64,000 bases of DNA, taken from the NCBI RefSeq assembly GCF_003865345.1, contig NZ_RMVE01000001.1, positions 186,001 through 250,000 of the forward strand. Reading direction: 5' to 3'. The translations under genes were made by a program, and so were the position numbers. The notes beneath the pieces are model-generated. The model saw only the letters and a program-made list of their open reading frames with translations. It was not told where the DNA came from and did not search any database. This document shows positions 1 through 9,341 of the stretch, piece after piece; within the stretch, counting starts at the first letter, position 1; each line of letters begins with the position of its first letter. Source of the stretch: Nonlabens xiamenensis (GTDB lineage Bacteria > Bacteroidota > Bacteroidia > Flavobacteriales > Flavobacteriaceae).

Positions 1-1
1 G

Positions 2-208
2 CCTGAAACAATTAGTACCTGGAAAGAACAAATGAATGCAATCGATGCCAGTTATGAATACATATCCTATGAGGGCGTCAAACACGCATATACCAACAAA
101 GGCGCCAATGAAAAAGGGAAAAAGTTTGACCTACCCCTGGATTACGACGCTCAGGCTGATGCACATTCCTGGCAACGGGTACAGGATTTGCTCAAGGAAG
201 TTTTTTGA
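2..208 (+). CDS. Dienelactone hydrolase family protein (3' end only)
   Basis: The window opens inside a plus-strand gene; frame 2 is open for 68 codons and stops with TGA at 206-208. The peptide ends with a tail typical of dienelactone hydrolase-family alpha/beta hydrolases: a segment YEGVKHAYTN, whose His is the expected catalytic-triad His, followed by a DYDAQADAHSWQRVQDLL motif that matches the family's usual A-x-x-x-SW C-terminal helix. The nucleophile and N-terminus lie outside the window, so the substrate cannot be judged. It is convergent with hemH, with only 35 bases between the two stops and no clear hairpin terminator. Confidence 0.75.
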   Translation, partial: PETISTWKEQMNAIDASYEYISYEGVKHAYTNKGANEKGKKFDLPLDYDAQADAHSWQRVQDLLKEVF

Positions 209-243
209 GCCGATGGCTGCGCGTATTTTAAAAAAAATACCGC

Positions 244-1293
244 TTAAACTACCTCTGATGCGGCAGCTTCTATAGGAGAATGGGCCCATTCATCAATCCA
301 GCGTGACAACACTTTTACCCAGTCGCTCCTGTCGTTCAAGCAAGGAATAACATGGAACTCTTCTCCACCGACCTCATGGAATATTTCTTTTCCTTCCATG
401 GCAATTTCTTCCAGCGTCTCCAGACAATCACTTACAAATGCGGGTGTAGCGATAGCCATTTTTTTGATACCTCCTAAGCCCATTTTTTCAATGGTGCGAT
501 CGGTATAAGGTGTGAGCCAGGGGTCAAAACCTAATCTGGATTGAAAACTAGTAGAGAACGTACCTTCTTCCAGTTCTAAATACTCACCTACCAATCGAGT
601 GACTTCCTTACATTGGTGACTGTAGCAAAACTGATGTGCCGGAGAAGGCGTCGAGCAACACTTGCCGTCCATCTTGCAATGACCGTTAGTGATATCACTT
701 TTTCTAATATGTCTTTTGGGCACGCCGTGGTAAGAAAACAACAAATGCTCATATTCCTTTCCTTCCAGCGATTCCTTGATAGAATTGGAAAGCACACGTA
801 TATAGTCCGGATGATTATAAAATGGCGGCATATGCGTGAATTGCATATGAGGGTATTTTTCCTTGCGCAAAGCTTCTGCCAGTACCTGAATCGTCTCTGT
901 CGTAGCCATGGCATATTGCGGATAAAGCGGGATCAACAACACCTCATCTACGCCTTTGTCATCCAACTCCTGCAAGCCTTTTTCAATGGAAAGAGCACCA
1001 TATCGCATACCTAACGCAATGGGTACGCTGGTATAAGCATCAATTTTTTCCTGTAATCGCTCTGAAAGTACAATCAGCGGACTCCCTTCTTCCCACCAGA
1101 TTTTGGAATAGGCTTCTGCGCTTTTTTTGGGACGGGTATTTAAAATAATTCCTTTGACCAAAATAGCCCTTAAAATATAAGGCAGATCTATGACCCTACC
1201 ATCCATCAGGAATTCGTCCAAATATTTTTTGACATCTTTTGGGGTCGGGCTATCTGGGGATCCCAGATTTACCATCAATACACCTTTCTTCAT
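244..1293 (-). CDS. hemH: Ferrochelatase
   Basis: Inserts ferrous iron into protoporphyrin IX, the last step of protoheme synthesis. The 349-aa protein starts with MKKGVLMVNLGSPDSP, the family's usual N-terminal strand, and carries FSYHGVPKRHI near residue 188, which contains the His associated with metal insertion. Length and the central GGAP-less bacterial layout are normal for HemH. The start at 1293 is supported by the immediate family motif. A possible -7 element, TAATTTTG on the minus strand at 1307-1314, lies only 13 bases upstream, without an obvious -33 partner. hemB is also in this window (46797) but is not linked to it. Confidence 0.95.
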   Translation of the reverse strand: MKKGVLMVNLGSPDSPTPKDVKKYLDEFLMDGRVIDLPYILRAILVKGIILNTRPKKSAEAYSKIWWEEGSPLIVLSERLQEKIDAYTSVPIALGMRYGALSIEKGLQELDDKGVDEVLLIPLYPQYAMATTETIQVLAEALRKEKYPHMQFTHMPPFYNHPDYIRVLSNSIKESLEGKEYEHLLFSYHGVPKRHIRKSDITNGHCKMDGKCCSTPSPAHQFCYSHQCKEVTRLVGEYLELEEGTFSTSFQSRLGFDPWLTPYTDRTIEKMGLGGIKKMAIATPAFVSDCLETLEEIAMEGKEIFHEVGGEEFHVIPCLNDRSDWVKVLSRWIDEWAHSPIEAAASEVV

Positions 1294-1390
1294 GCTAAAT
1301 TTGATTCAAAATTACAGGAAAACAGCACCTTAAAATTACCGTATTCCCTTACTGTTGTCGGCGTATGATCGTTTTGATTACGACACCTGC

Positions 1391-1660
1391 TCAATTCCAC
1401 CGACTTTTGTCTTCGATATCCCAATCTTCGTCCTGGTCATCATCCTTCTTATCCTGTTGCAGGTTGAATTTACTCAAATCTTTGTCTTTGTACCTGTACC
1501 AAATAAAGACTGGCATCAATACCAAAAATATGAACAAGGTAGACAACCCGATCACCTTATGCCCCAAAGCCACCTGTTGATGCGCTACCAAATAAAATCC
1601 GCTGCCAATGGCGATCAAAGCAAGTATTAACAATACAGCAAGTAACTTCAAAAAATTCAT
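1391..1660 (-). CDS. Small two-helix membrane protein, unknown function
   Basis: An 89-aa protein with two hydrophobic helices (about residues 5-24 and 37-56) separated by a short polar turn, then a charged tail rich in Lys and Asp (KDKDLSKF, DDDQDEDWD). The layout suggests an inner-membrane protein with its acidic tail in the cytoplasm. It lies between aspS and hemH on the same strand, 54 bases downstream of the aspS stop, so it may be cotranscribed with aspS. I do not recognise a named family. It is accepted as real because of the coherent topology, the normal start and the absence of a competing frame. Confidence 0.7.
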   Translation of the reverse strand: MNFLKLLAVLLILALIAIGSGFYLVAHQQVALGHKVIGLSTLFIFLVLMPVFIWYRYKDKDLSKFNLQQDKKDDDQDEDWDIEDKSRWN

Positions 1661-1714
1661 AGAACTCTTTGTTAAGCATTTATCTTAATAACCAGGACTA
1701 GTATCAGTCTTGGT

Positions 1715-3463
1715 TTAGACTGTTAATTTAAGATTTAATTCTTTCAACTGTTCCTGATCAATAGGCGCAGGAGCGTCAATCATGACATCACGACCGCTAT
1801 TGTTCTTCGGGAATGCGATAAAGTCTCTAATCGTTTCCTGTCCACCCAGAATGGCAACCAATCGGTCAAATCCAAAAGCCAATCCGGCGTGTGGTGGCGC
1901 ACCGTATTCAAAAGCATCCATCAGGAATCCGAATTGAGCCCTGGCCTCTTCTTCAGTGAAGCCTAAATGGTCAAACATCAACGCCTGTAATTTTTTATCA
2001 AAAATTCGAACAGACCCTCCTCCTATTTCATTACCATTCATGACCAAGTCATAAGCATTGGCACGCACAGCTCCTGGGTCTGTAGATAGCTTTTCTACAT
2101 CTTCAGGTTTAGGTGAGGTAAAAGGATGGTGCATAGCGTGGTAACGTTGCGTCTCTTCATCCCATTCTAGCAATGGAAAATCCACTACCCATAAAGGAGC
2201 AAATTCGTCGGGATTTCTCAACCCTAGTCGTTCGGCCATTTCCATCCTTAGAGCGCTAAGTTGAGTTCTGGTGGTTTGCGCAGGACCTGACAATACACAA
2301 ATCAGATCTCCAGCTTTTGCACCGGTAGCTTCTGCCCATTGGGCCAGGTCTTCCTGATTGTAGAATTTGTCCACACTGGATTTATAACTTCCATCCTCGT
2401 TGCACTTCACGTAAACCATTCCCTTGGCACCTACTTGTGGTCGCTTGACCCAATCGATCAATTTATCGATTTCCTTTCTAGTCATGCTGGCGGCTCCAGG
2501 AACCGCAATTCCTACTACCAATTCAGCTTCATTAAAGATTTTGAAATCTCTCGCTTTCGCGAAAGCGGACAAATCTCCAAACTCCATCCCAAATCGAATG
2601 TCTGGTTTATCGTTACCATATTTTTCCATAGCTTCCTGATAGGTCATTCTCGGAAACGCATCTACTTGAACATTTTTAATTTTATCTAGCAGATGCCGGG
2701 TCATATCTTCAAAGATGTTGAGTACATCTTCTTGTTCTACAAACGACATTTCGCAGTCAATTTGCGTAAACTCTGGTTGTCTATCGGCCCGCAGGTCCTC
2801 ATCCCTAAAACACTTGACGATCTGAAAATATTTATCGAGGCCACCCACCATTAATAATTGTTTGAAAGTCTGTGGGGACTGGGGCAAGGCATAAAATTGA
2901 CCTTCATTCATTCTGGATGGTACCACAAAGTCTCGTGCACCTTCTGGAGTCGATTTAATCAGTACGGGAGTTTCAACTTCTACGAAATCACGACCAGCTA
3001 AAAAGTTACGTACTTCCATCGCAACCTGTGATCTAAAGATCAAGTTATCCCTTACTGGTTTTCTCCTGATGTCCAGGTATCTGTATTTCATACGTAATTC
3101 TTCACCGCCATCTGTGTGATCTTCTATCGTAAAAGGTGGTGTGAGGGAAGCACTCAATACCTTGAGTTCGCTCACCAAAATCTCAATGTCACCGGTGGGC
3201 ATATTGGGATTTTTGGATTCTCTCTCAATCACAGTTCCCTTTACCTGAATCACGTATTCTCTTCCCAGTTCTTGGGCTTGTTTCATTATACCGGTATCGG
3301 TGCGTTCTTCATCAAAGATCAATTGTGTAATCCCGTAACGATCTCTGAGGTCTACCCAAACCATAAAACCTTTATCCCGGCTTTTTTGGACCCATCCGGC
3401 CAGGCTAACTTCTTTATTGATATCGCTGGAGCGCAGGCTACCACAATCGTGAGATCTGTACAT
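1715..3463 (-). CDS. aspS: Aspartate--tRNA ligase
   Basis: Charges tRNA-Asp with aspartate. The 582-aa protein has the N-terminal OB-fold anticodon-binding domain ([19 protein letters not shown]), class II motif 2 ([16 protein letters not shown]), the bacterial GAD insertion, and motif 3 near the C-terminus ([15 protein letters not shown]). The frame is open 16 codons further upstream, but the start at 3463 ([11 protein letters not shown]) matches the family's N-terminus and is preferred. One copy of the 16-bp palindrome sits in the gene at 2552-2567 and encodes AFAKA in the insertion domain ([10 protein letters not shown]). Confidence 0.96.
   Translation of the reverse strand: MYRSHDCGSLRSSDINKEVSLAGWVQKSRDKGFMVWVDLRDRYGITQLIFDEERTDTGIMKQAQELGREYVIQVKGTVIERESKNPNMPTGDIEILVSELKVLSASLTPPFTIEDHTDGGEELRMKYRYLDIRRKPVRDNLIFRSQVAMEVRNFLAGRDFVEVETPVLIKSTPEGARDFVVPSRMNEGQFYALPQSPQTFKQLLMVGGLDKYFQIVKCFRDEDLRADRQPEFTQIDCEMSFVEQEDVLNIFEDMTRHLLDKIKNVQVDAFPRMTYQEAMEKYGNDKPDIRFGMEFGDLSAFAKARDFKIFNEAELVVGIAVPGAASMTRKEIDKLIDWVKRPQVGAKGMVYVKCNEDGSYKSSVDKFYNQEDLAQWAEATGAKAGDLICVLSGPAQTTRTQLSALRMEMAERLGLRNPDEFAPLWVVDFPLLEWDEETQRYHAMHHPFTSPKPEDVEKLSTDPGAVRANAYDLVMNGNEIGGGSVRIFDKKLQALMFDHLGFTEEEARAQFGFLMDAFEYGAPPHAGLAFGFDRLVAILGGQETIRDFIAFPKNNSGRDVMIDAPAPIDQEQLKELNLKLTV
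2552..2567. repeat. 16-bp palindrome copy 1 (CGCTTTCGCGAAAGCG)
   Basis: Perfect copy inside aspS, translated AFAKA. See the finding on the dispersed palindrome. Confidence 0.9.
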
Positions 3464-3645
3464 AATAACGAGTTGATTTTGAGCCTGCAAAAATAAGCCG
3501 AATTCGCTCAAAAAAGTTATTGATCAGCATAAGATTTAATCGAAAAAAAAAACAATGTTACCCTTTAGCGACAAAAATTAAAGTTCGTAACCACCTGTTT
3601 ATGTGCTTCTTATTGTCTCAATGTTAATTTAACGTTACCTGAATG

Positions 3646-3676
3646 TTGTGTAAATGTAATTTTATTGTTAACTTTG
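3646..3676 (+). promoter_or_regulatory. Bacteroidota-type promoter of the MORN-like gene
   Basis: TTG at 3646-3648 is followed after 20 bases by TAACTTTG at 3669-3676, a match to the Bacteroidota sigma-ABfr consensus (TTTG, about 19-21 bases, TAnnTTTG). It lies 18 bases upstream of the ATG at 3695. This is a sequence match only. Confidence 0.55.
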
Positions 3677-3694
3677 ATTATATAAAATCGGCAG

Positions 3695-4051
3695 ATGATG
3701 AAAGTATTAGTGATGGCAGCCATGATGATCGGAATGATCGCCACTGCCCAAGAGGTAAAACCACAATTTGAAAAAACAGATGATGGTCTGGTAAAGGCAA
3801 CCTATTTCCATGAGAATGGAAAAGTGTCTCAAACCGGAACCTTCCTCAATAACAAAAGACACGGTGAGTGGATCAGTTACGATACCGACGGTCAAAAAAC
3901 TGCGCAAGCAGCGTATTCTCACGATAGAAAAACTGGTAAATGGTTTTTCTGGAATGACGACCAACTCACTGAGGTAGATTACAGTGGAAATGCTATTGTA
4001 TCCGTCACCACCTGGGTTAATAAAGATCCGGTGGCTACCAACAAACCGTAG
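3695..4051 (+). CDS. Secreted MORN/YwqK-like repeat protein
   Basis: A 118-aa protein with a short signal peptide (MMKVLVMAAMMIGMIATAQ) and a body of two to three repeats of the type G-x-W-x-x-Y-x-x-x-G (GEWISYDTDGQ, GKWFFWNDDQ). These resemble the MORN-like units of proteins annotated as YwqK-type antitoxin components. No toxin partner is nearby, so the antitoxin label is probably only a family name here. It has its own promoter and terminator and therefore appears monocistronic. Cellular role unknown; export to the periplasm or cell surface is inferred. Confidence 0.8.
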   Translation: MMKVLVMAAMMIGMIATAQEVKPQFEKTDDGLVKATYFHENGKVSQTGTFLNNKRHGEWISYDTDGQKTAQAAYSHDRKTGKWFFWNDDQLTEVDYSGNAIVSVTTWVNKDPVATNKP

Positions 4052-4074
4052 TTCACGAGTCATTGTAATCTATG

Positions 4075-4112
4075 AAATTCCCTTTTCGTAATTAACGAAA
4101 AGGGAATTTTTT
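4075..4112 (+). terminator. Rho-independent terminator
   Basis: The inverted repeat AAATTCCCTTTTCGT / AACGAAAAGGGAATTT with a four-base loop is followed by a run of T. It lies 24 bases after the stop of the MORN-like gene. The stem is symmetric enough to act on either strand. Confidence 0.8.
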
Positions 4113-4128
4113 AGTTAATTCTAGTTAT

Positions 4129-4386
4129 TCAACCGTCGAACAACAATTCAAAACTTTGGTTTGTAATATCGACAACACCATTATTTATAGTAAAAACGTA
4201 GGTATTATCGTCATTTTTGACAATTGTAAGAGTTCCAGATTCTATGTCTTCTTCTGAATCCAGTGTATCGTTTTGAATATCATAATTAATGGCATAGTAC
4301 ATTAGGACTTTACCAGATGCAGCTTCTCCATCAGTTATTGTGTAAATTCCCTCAATCTCGAAATTTTTTTTACGCCATACATTTTA
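4129..4386 (-). pseudogene. 3' remnant of a secreted-type protein gene
   Basis: On the minus strand a frame stays open for 85 codons to a TGA at 4129. It reads like real protein: ...FEIEGIYTITDGEAASG... then VLMYYAINYDIQNDTL, SGTLTIVKNDDNTYVF and a C-terminal SFELLFDG. This is a beta-rich pattern like small secreted or lipocalin-like Bacteroidota proteins. The frame is closed upstream by an in-frame TAA near 4389 and has no plausible start or signal peptide. A run of eight A on the coding strand (about 4363-4371) could mark a frameshift. I read it as a 5'-truncated gene; the family is not recognised. Confidence 0.55.
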
Positions 4387-4490
4387 AGTTTAGTCTAAAG
4401 CGCACGACCAAAGCTTAACAGAGTTTTGATGCAATATTGGCAGAATGACCAGGCGTCATGACTTATATTTATAGTTAAAATTAAAAGAGC

Positions 4491-5174
4491 ATGGCAACCG
4501 CAAAGAAAACCACCAAAAAGCTTACCAGCAAAAAGAAAGAACTGAGCCGTCAGGATGTGATTACCGCCTACATGGAGTATGTACTTGAGCACGAAAAAAC
4601 ACCACGATCCGTCTATAAGTTTGCCAAGGAGAATAAAATGACTGAAGCAGAATTTTATGCTCATTTTGGAAGCTTTGATGGATTGCGCAAAGAAATTTGG
4701 AACACATTCTTTACGATGACAATGGATGTCGCCCATAAAAATGAAGATTATGTACACTTTTCCAATAGAGAAAAGATGCTTACTTTCTTCTATACCTTTT
4801 TCGAATTGCTCACCCTCAATCGCAGCTATGTGCTTTTTGCCTTAAAAGAAAATCAGCACATGATGAGTAAGATGGAACAGCTCAAAGGCTTGCGTCGTCA
4901 TGTGAAGGATTTTGCCAAGGAATTGATCATGGACCGCAACGAAAATAAGACCACTATTCTACTGGAGCGCTCAGAAAGCGTCTATAGTGAAGGCGCCTGG
5001 GTGCAAATGCTGTTTTTGCTCAAATTCTGGATGGAGGACGACAGTCCAGACTTTGAAAAAACAGATATGGCCATCGAGAAGTCGGTCAATACTATTTTCG
5101 ATGTATTTGACAACACGCCGCTGGATGCCGTTTTGGATTTCGGTAAGTTCTTATGGAAAGAACGCATGAGCTGA
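4491..5174 (+). CDS. TetR-family transcriptional regulator
   Basis: A 227-aa protein with a lysine-rich N-terminal extension (residues 1-20), then a TetR-like helix-turn-helix (about 20-75) in which YKFAKENKMTEAEFYAHFGSFDGLRKEIW matches the usual recognition-helix pattern, and an all-helical ligand-binding or dimerisation region. It is followed after 137 bases by the UbiB/AarF-like gene on the same strand. This pairing suggests that it either controls that gene or acts with it; that is inference. The ligand is unknown. Confidence 0.8.
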   Translation: MATAKKTTKKLTSKKKELSRQDVITAYMEYVLEHEKTPRSVYKFAKENKMTEAEFYAHFGSFDGLRKEIWNTFFTMTMDVAHKNEDYVHFSNREKMLTFFYTFFELLTLNRSYVLFALKENQHMMSKMEQLKGLRRHVKDFAKELIMDRNENKTTILLERSESVYSEGAWVQMLFLLKFWMEDDSPDFEKTDMAIEKSVNTIFDVFDNTPLDAVLDFGKFLWKERMS

Positions 5175-5264
5175 TTGATACTCGCTTCATTCCTACAACA
5201 AATGGCTGTTGAGTACCCTAGATAAAGTGGCTCATCAGTCTTTTTATTATAATCCAGATAAATA

Positions 5265-5280
5265 CGCTTTCGCGAAAGCG
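5265..5280. repeat. 16-bp palindrome copy 2 (intergenic)
   Basis: Perfect copy in the gap between the TetR-family gene and the AarF/UbiB gene, 31 bases upstream of the latter's ATG. It is one of only two perfect copies in the window outside genes. Confidence 0.9.
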
Positions 5281-5311
5281 AATACTTTTTGATTCCACCT
5301 ACCTCACCATT

Positions 5312-6676
5312 ATGAAAACACTTGACAAAATTCCCACGAGTAAAATTGGCCGGACCACCGAACTGGTCAAGACTGGGGCAAAAATTGGGGCCAATTACCT
5401 GAAGTATTATTCTAAAAAAGCCGTCAACCCCAATCTGGACCGTTCAAGTCTGGACGAGGACAATGCCAGTGATATTTACGACGGACTGAAAAGTCTCAAA
5501 GGTAGTGCCTTAAAGGTGGCTCAAATGCTGTCAATGGATAAGAGTTTGCTACCCGGAGCTTATGTAGAAAAATTTAGCTTAGCCCAATTCAGTGTTCCTC
5601 CCTTATCAGCTCCGTTGGTAAGAAAGACCTTTAAAAAATACCAAGGGGCCTTTCCTGAAGAGATTTATGATCGTTTTTCCAAGGACTCAGTCAACGCTGC
5701 CAGTATAGGTCAAGTTCATAAAGCAAGTAAGGATGGGCAAGAGCTAGCAGTAAAAATTCAATATCCAGGGGTGGCGGATTCGATTTCCAGTGATCTGGCC
5801 ATGGTCAAACCTATCGCTATCAAGATGTTCAACCTGAAGGGAGAGGACTCTAAACGCTACTTTGCCGAAGTAGAAGATAAATTGCTGGAGGAAACCGATT
5901 ACGAATTGGAAGTTCAACAAAGCATGGAAATCACAACTGCCTGTAGTCATATTCCCAACTTGCACTTCCCTACCTATTATCCAGAGCTTTCAAGTAAGCG
6001 TATCATCACCATGGACTGGATGAATGGACAGCATTTGAGTGAATTTGCCCAAACAGATTTCAAACCTGAAGTGGGTCATCAGTTGGGACAAACGCTATGG
6101 GATTTTTATATGTTCCAGATGCATGGATTAAAGGCGGTTCATGCCGATCCGCATCCTGGAAATTTTTTGGTATCTAAAGACAAAGAGCTTATCGCCATAG
6201 ATTTTGGTTGCATCAAACAAATTCCAGATGAATTCTATCAACCCTACTTTGAATTGGCCGTCCCTGAACAGATCAACAACGATGAGATTTTAAGGGAAAA
6301 ACTATTTGCTTTGGAAATACTGCGCCAGGATGATACAGCACAGGAGATCGATTACTTTTCTGCTTTATTTCACGAAATGCTGAGTTTATTTACCCGGCCT
6401 TTTCAACAAAGAACTTTTGATTTTTCTGACGAAAGCTTCTGGGAAGAAATTAGTTCGCTGAGTGAAAAATACAGCAATGACAAGGAATTGCGCAAAATGA
6501 ATGGGAATAGAGGTAGTAAACATTTCCTTTATATCAATCGTACGTTTTTTGGTTTGTACAATTTGTTGCACGATTTAAAAGCGACGGTCAATACGCATGA
6601 TTATGTCAATTATCTATCTGCCAAAGGATTCAAAAATCACAGTGCGTTAGATCCAATGGCTCAATCTTTTGCCTGA
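5312..6676 (+). CDS. AarF/ABC1/UbiB atypical kinase family protein
   Basis: A 454-aa member of the AarF/ABC1/UbiB protein-kinase-like family, whose bacterial members are linked to quinone synthesis or lipid homeostasis. Visible landmarks are the family-specific N-terminal segment LKGSALKVAQMLS (usual form KxGQ), the alanine-rich nucleotide loop NAASIGQVHKA, the Lys in LAVKIQYPG, the catalytic loop VHADPHPGNFLV and the metal-binding IDFGC (DFG). All kinase-core residues are present. The Gly of KxGQ is Ala here. The 3' end overlaps the convergent S74-domain gene by 16 bases. The exact substrate cannot be told from sequence. Confidence 0.9.
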   Translation: MKTLDKIPTSKIGRTTELVKTGAKIGANYLKYYSKKAVNPNLDRSSLDEDNASDIYDGLKSLKGSALKVAQMLSMDKSLLPGAYVEKFSLAQFSVPPLSAPLVRKTFKKYQGAFPEEIYDRFSKDSVNAASIGQVHKASKDGQELAVKIQYPGVADSISSDLAMVKPIAIKMFNLKGEDSKRYFAEVEDKLLEETDYELEVQQSMEITTACSHIPNLHFPTYYPELSSKRIITMDWMNGQHLSEFAQTDFKPEVGHQLGQTLWDFYMFQMHGLKAVHADPHPGNFLVSKDKELIAIDFGCIKQIPDEFYQPYFELAVPEQINNDEILREKLFALEILRQDDTAQEIDYFSALFHEMLSLFTRPFQQRTFDFSDESFWEEISSLSEKYSNDKELRKMNGNRGSKHFLYINRTFFGLYNLLHDLKATVNTHDYVNYLSAKGFKNHSALDPMAQSFA

Positions 6677-9075
6677 ATCAAGTCTTCTACCAATTGGGTC
6701 AAACGATCGATTTGTTCTTGCTGGGTATTGATAATTTCTTGTTGCTCCTGAGTGGCCTTGATCAAGACAGGAATCAAATAATTATACTTCATCCCCATAC
6801 GATCCATCTTGACTTTAGTATAGGTCTCAGGATTTGATTCATCCAACACCTTGTGATCATGTGTTTTTACTGATTCTGGAATTAAGGCCAGCGCTTCTTG
6901 AGCAATTAAGCCCAATTTGGTTTCTTTGAAAGGATCACGTTGCAAGGTGTAAGACACAGGTCTTAATGCTAGCACTTCTTCCAGGCCATAATTGAGGTTC
7001 TGAACATTACTTTTTTCACGCAAGTCGGATACATTGACAAAGTTATCTGCAAAAACATCATCCCATGCTCTCTGGGTGGTAGAAAACCCGAGGTCTCTAT
7101 TTAAATGAGTTGTAGGTGAAATAGGGCTATTTATTAGGGTCTCACCGTTTCCATCTAAAATAAATTCTATAGAACCTATTCCGATAGCCGTACCATCGGC
7201 TCCAATCCCTCTGTCAAAATCAACCACATAATCTACCAAAACCCCATCGATTAATGATCCATTTGCATTATCTGAACCAACATTGGCAGTACCAAATCTT
7301 ACAAGATTTTCATCTGGGTCTAACCAAAACATATGGGTTCGGGTATCTGACTCCATGCGTACATCCCCATTGGCAATTCCCTGATCATTAAAAACCGTGG
7401 GGCCGTTTCCATTGATGGTATGGTTTACTAGATTATCTGTATAGACACTAATGAGACCATCGTCATCAGAATCGTAAATCCGTACTAAGATATCTCCGCC
7501 ATTGATAGCACCGTCTCTAAGAAAGATATCATCAGAATGATAACTTGTTCCAAGTACATTAAATTCACCTGCTGATGTGTTGGTACCTATAGAAACCCTA
7601 TTGAGACCCGCATCGGTAACAAACAAATTTGGATTGGCCACCGATTCAATTCTAAAGTTTCTATCCAGGCCTTGCTCATTGAATATAAACTGGGTATTGG
7701 CATCTAGATCTACACTTATCACTCCATTTTCAAGAAGAGCAAACCTTCCATCATTTCCATCGTCAAAAAGCTGGGCCAAAAGAGTTCCTACAGTACTTTC
7801 ATCCCTCCATTCTACATCACCGCCAAATCGTGTGGTTCCAACATCTAATATGGTGAAATGATCTATTCCGTTGTCTTGTACATTAAAATCACCAGTACTA
7901 TTTAAATTGATATTCAATCCAAAAGTATTATTGGTAATGGTTGTTTCTTGGATCAAGCCTCCACCCAGGCGAACTTCACCTGCGTTCATGTTTAGCCCAT
8001 TACTAGCTGTAAAATTCATATCCTGCCAAGAGGCATTTCCCAAGGCGTCCGAGGTCAACACCCGTCCTACGGCTGGATTCCCACCCATGATTTGTATCCT
8101 ACGCTCTAACTGGAGTCCTCCAGCTTCCAATTTGGAACCGGCTAGATTTCCATCTCCAAAAAACCGGGTAACTCCGCCATAAACATCTCCATTCCAGTTG
8201 GGGTTGGCATCATCCAACTGAATATTTCGATCACCTAGCTGACCTTCAATGTTACGCACTCCGCCAGTCAAAAGAATGTCTCCCACCACATGTAACTTTG
8301 ATCCAGGGGCTGCTGTGCCTATTCCAACCTGGTTGGTATTGGCATCTACGAATAAGGTAGCATTATTTGCATTCACATCACCGTTATCCAAGACTGAGAA
8401 TTGATTGACACCAGCGTCTTGAATGTGAAAATCCCCTGTTGCATCTAGGTTAAATACGGTCGTAAAATCCCCTTGTTCAATCAGTGTATTTCTCAATAAA
8501 GTCCCTCCCAATTCAACAAAATTTCCATTCATGGACAGACCATTTTGGGCTGATTCTTGAAATGGAGCCAAGTTAACCGTCCGGGTACCACCTCCATCAG
8601 TAAGAGAAAGGTTATTGCTCAACAGACTAAAGTCTGTATTGTATTCATTACCAATCACCGCATCTGCATCATTGACCAAAGCAGACAAATCCACAGAGGT
8701 AGGATTTCCATTTTCAATTGCCAGAGTCAAGTTGTTTCCTGTTAGCGTAGCAGTTTCTAGGTTTTGATCGTCAGTACTGCCAGCGCCACCAATAGCTACC
8801 CAGCTGGTATTCGTGTTATCCCAATAATAGAAACCTCTGGCCGGTGAGCCTGCTCCCGTTACAAAAACCATCATGGCATCCTGGTCGAGTGTAGGATTAA
8901 CTGCGGGAAATTCATCTATACGCGGAATTAGAATTCCCTCATCATTAGCCGGAGTGGTGGTATTGGTTGCTCTGATATCCAGGGTTGCTGTTGGATCATC
9001 CGTACCGACACCTACCTGTGCCATAGCGAAAGGAAGACTAAGCAGCAATAAACTTAAGAGTAAATATTGTTTCAT
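6661..9075 (-). CDS. Secreted protein with C-terminal peptidase S74 (tail-fibre chaperone) domain
   Basis: An 804-aa protein. Start chosen at 9075 because MKQYLLLSLLLLSLPFAMAQ is a clear signal peptide; the frame is open a further 72 codons upstream, but that part looks non-coding. The N-terminus continues VGVGTDDPTATLDI, a motif common in Bacteroidota tail-fibre-like surface proteins. The body is a long run of degenerate beta repeats (NGLNMN, GDFNVQDNG, DANTNQVGIGT). The last 140 residues form an S74 intramolecular chaperone: VSDLREKSNVQNLNYGLEEV contains the Ser and Lys positions of the autoproteolytic S-D-x-R-x-K motif, followed by a C-terminal coiled coil (EQQEIINTQQEQIDRL). Trimeric assembly and self-cleavage are inferred from the family. 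No phage genes surround it. Confidence 0.88.
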   Translation of the reverse strand: MKQYLLLSLLLLSLPFAMAQVGVGTDDPTATLDIRATNTTTPANDEGILIPRIDEFPAVNPTLDQDAMMVFVTGAGSPARGFYYWDNTNTSWVAIGGAGSTDDQNLETATLTGNNLTLAIENGNPTSVDLSALVNDADAVIGNEYNTDFSLLSNNLSLTDGGGTRTVNLAPFQESAQNGLSMNGNFVELGGTLLRNTLIEQGDFTTVFNLDATGDFHIQDAGVNQFSVLDNGDVNANNATLFVDANTNQVGIGTAAPGSKLHVVGDILLTGGVRNIEGQLGDRNIQLDDANPNWNGDVYGGVTRFFGDGNLAGSKLEAGGLQLERRIQIMGGNPAVGRVLTSDALGNASWQDMNFTASNGLNMNAGEVRLGGGLIQETTITNNTFGLNINLNSTGDFNVQDNGIDHFTILDVGTTRFGGDVEWRDESTVGTLLAQLFDDGNDGRFALLENGVISVDLDANTQFIFNEQGLDRNFRIESVANPNLFVTDAGLNRVSIGTNTSAGEFNVLGTSYHSDDIFLRDGAINGGDILVRIYDSDDDGLISVYTDNLVNHTINGNGPTVFNDQGIANGDVRMESDTRTHMFWLDPDENLVRFGTANVGSDNANGSLIDGVLVDYVVDFDRGIGADGTAIGIGSIEFILDGNGETLINSPISPTTHLNRDLGFSTTQRAWDDVFADNFVNVSDLREKSNVQNLNYGLEEVLALRPVSYTLQRDPFKETKLGLIAQEALALIPESVKTHDHKVLDESNPETYTKVKMDRMGMKYNYLIPVLIKATQEQQEIINTQQEQIDRLTQLVEDLIQAKD

Positions 9076-9316
9076 GAAGGTTGTTTTTGGAGTTAAAAAG
9101 TAGTCCTTTTTAGAGAAAGCACGAGAACTGAACGAACACAAAAAGCTGATTGTCAGAAATATTCGTTGATACGATTTGCCTTTGTTTATAGCTATAACAT
9201 TTGTGATCATTAAATGATGTGTTTCAATTTTATGCAAAGCCTTGACCACTTCAAAGGAGCAATGGAAGATCGGTAGCTTTGGGTTGAGCATTAGAACATG
9301 TATCTCCTAATTGTAT

Positions 9317-9324
9317 TATTTTTG
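9317..9324 (+). promoter_or_regulatory. Candidate -7 element of fabD
   Basis: TATTTTTG matches TAnnTTTG and lies 17 bases before the fabD ATG. No well-spaced -33 TTTG is visible, so this is tentative. Confidence 0.35.
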
Positions 9325-9341
9325 TTGAAGAAACAACCTTT

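Noticed and set aside
9076-9291. 72-codon upstream extension of the S74-domain gene
   Set aside because: The extension precedes a clear signal peptide at 9075 and has no coding character.
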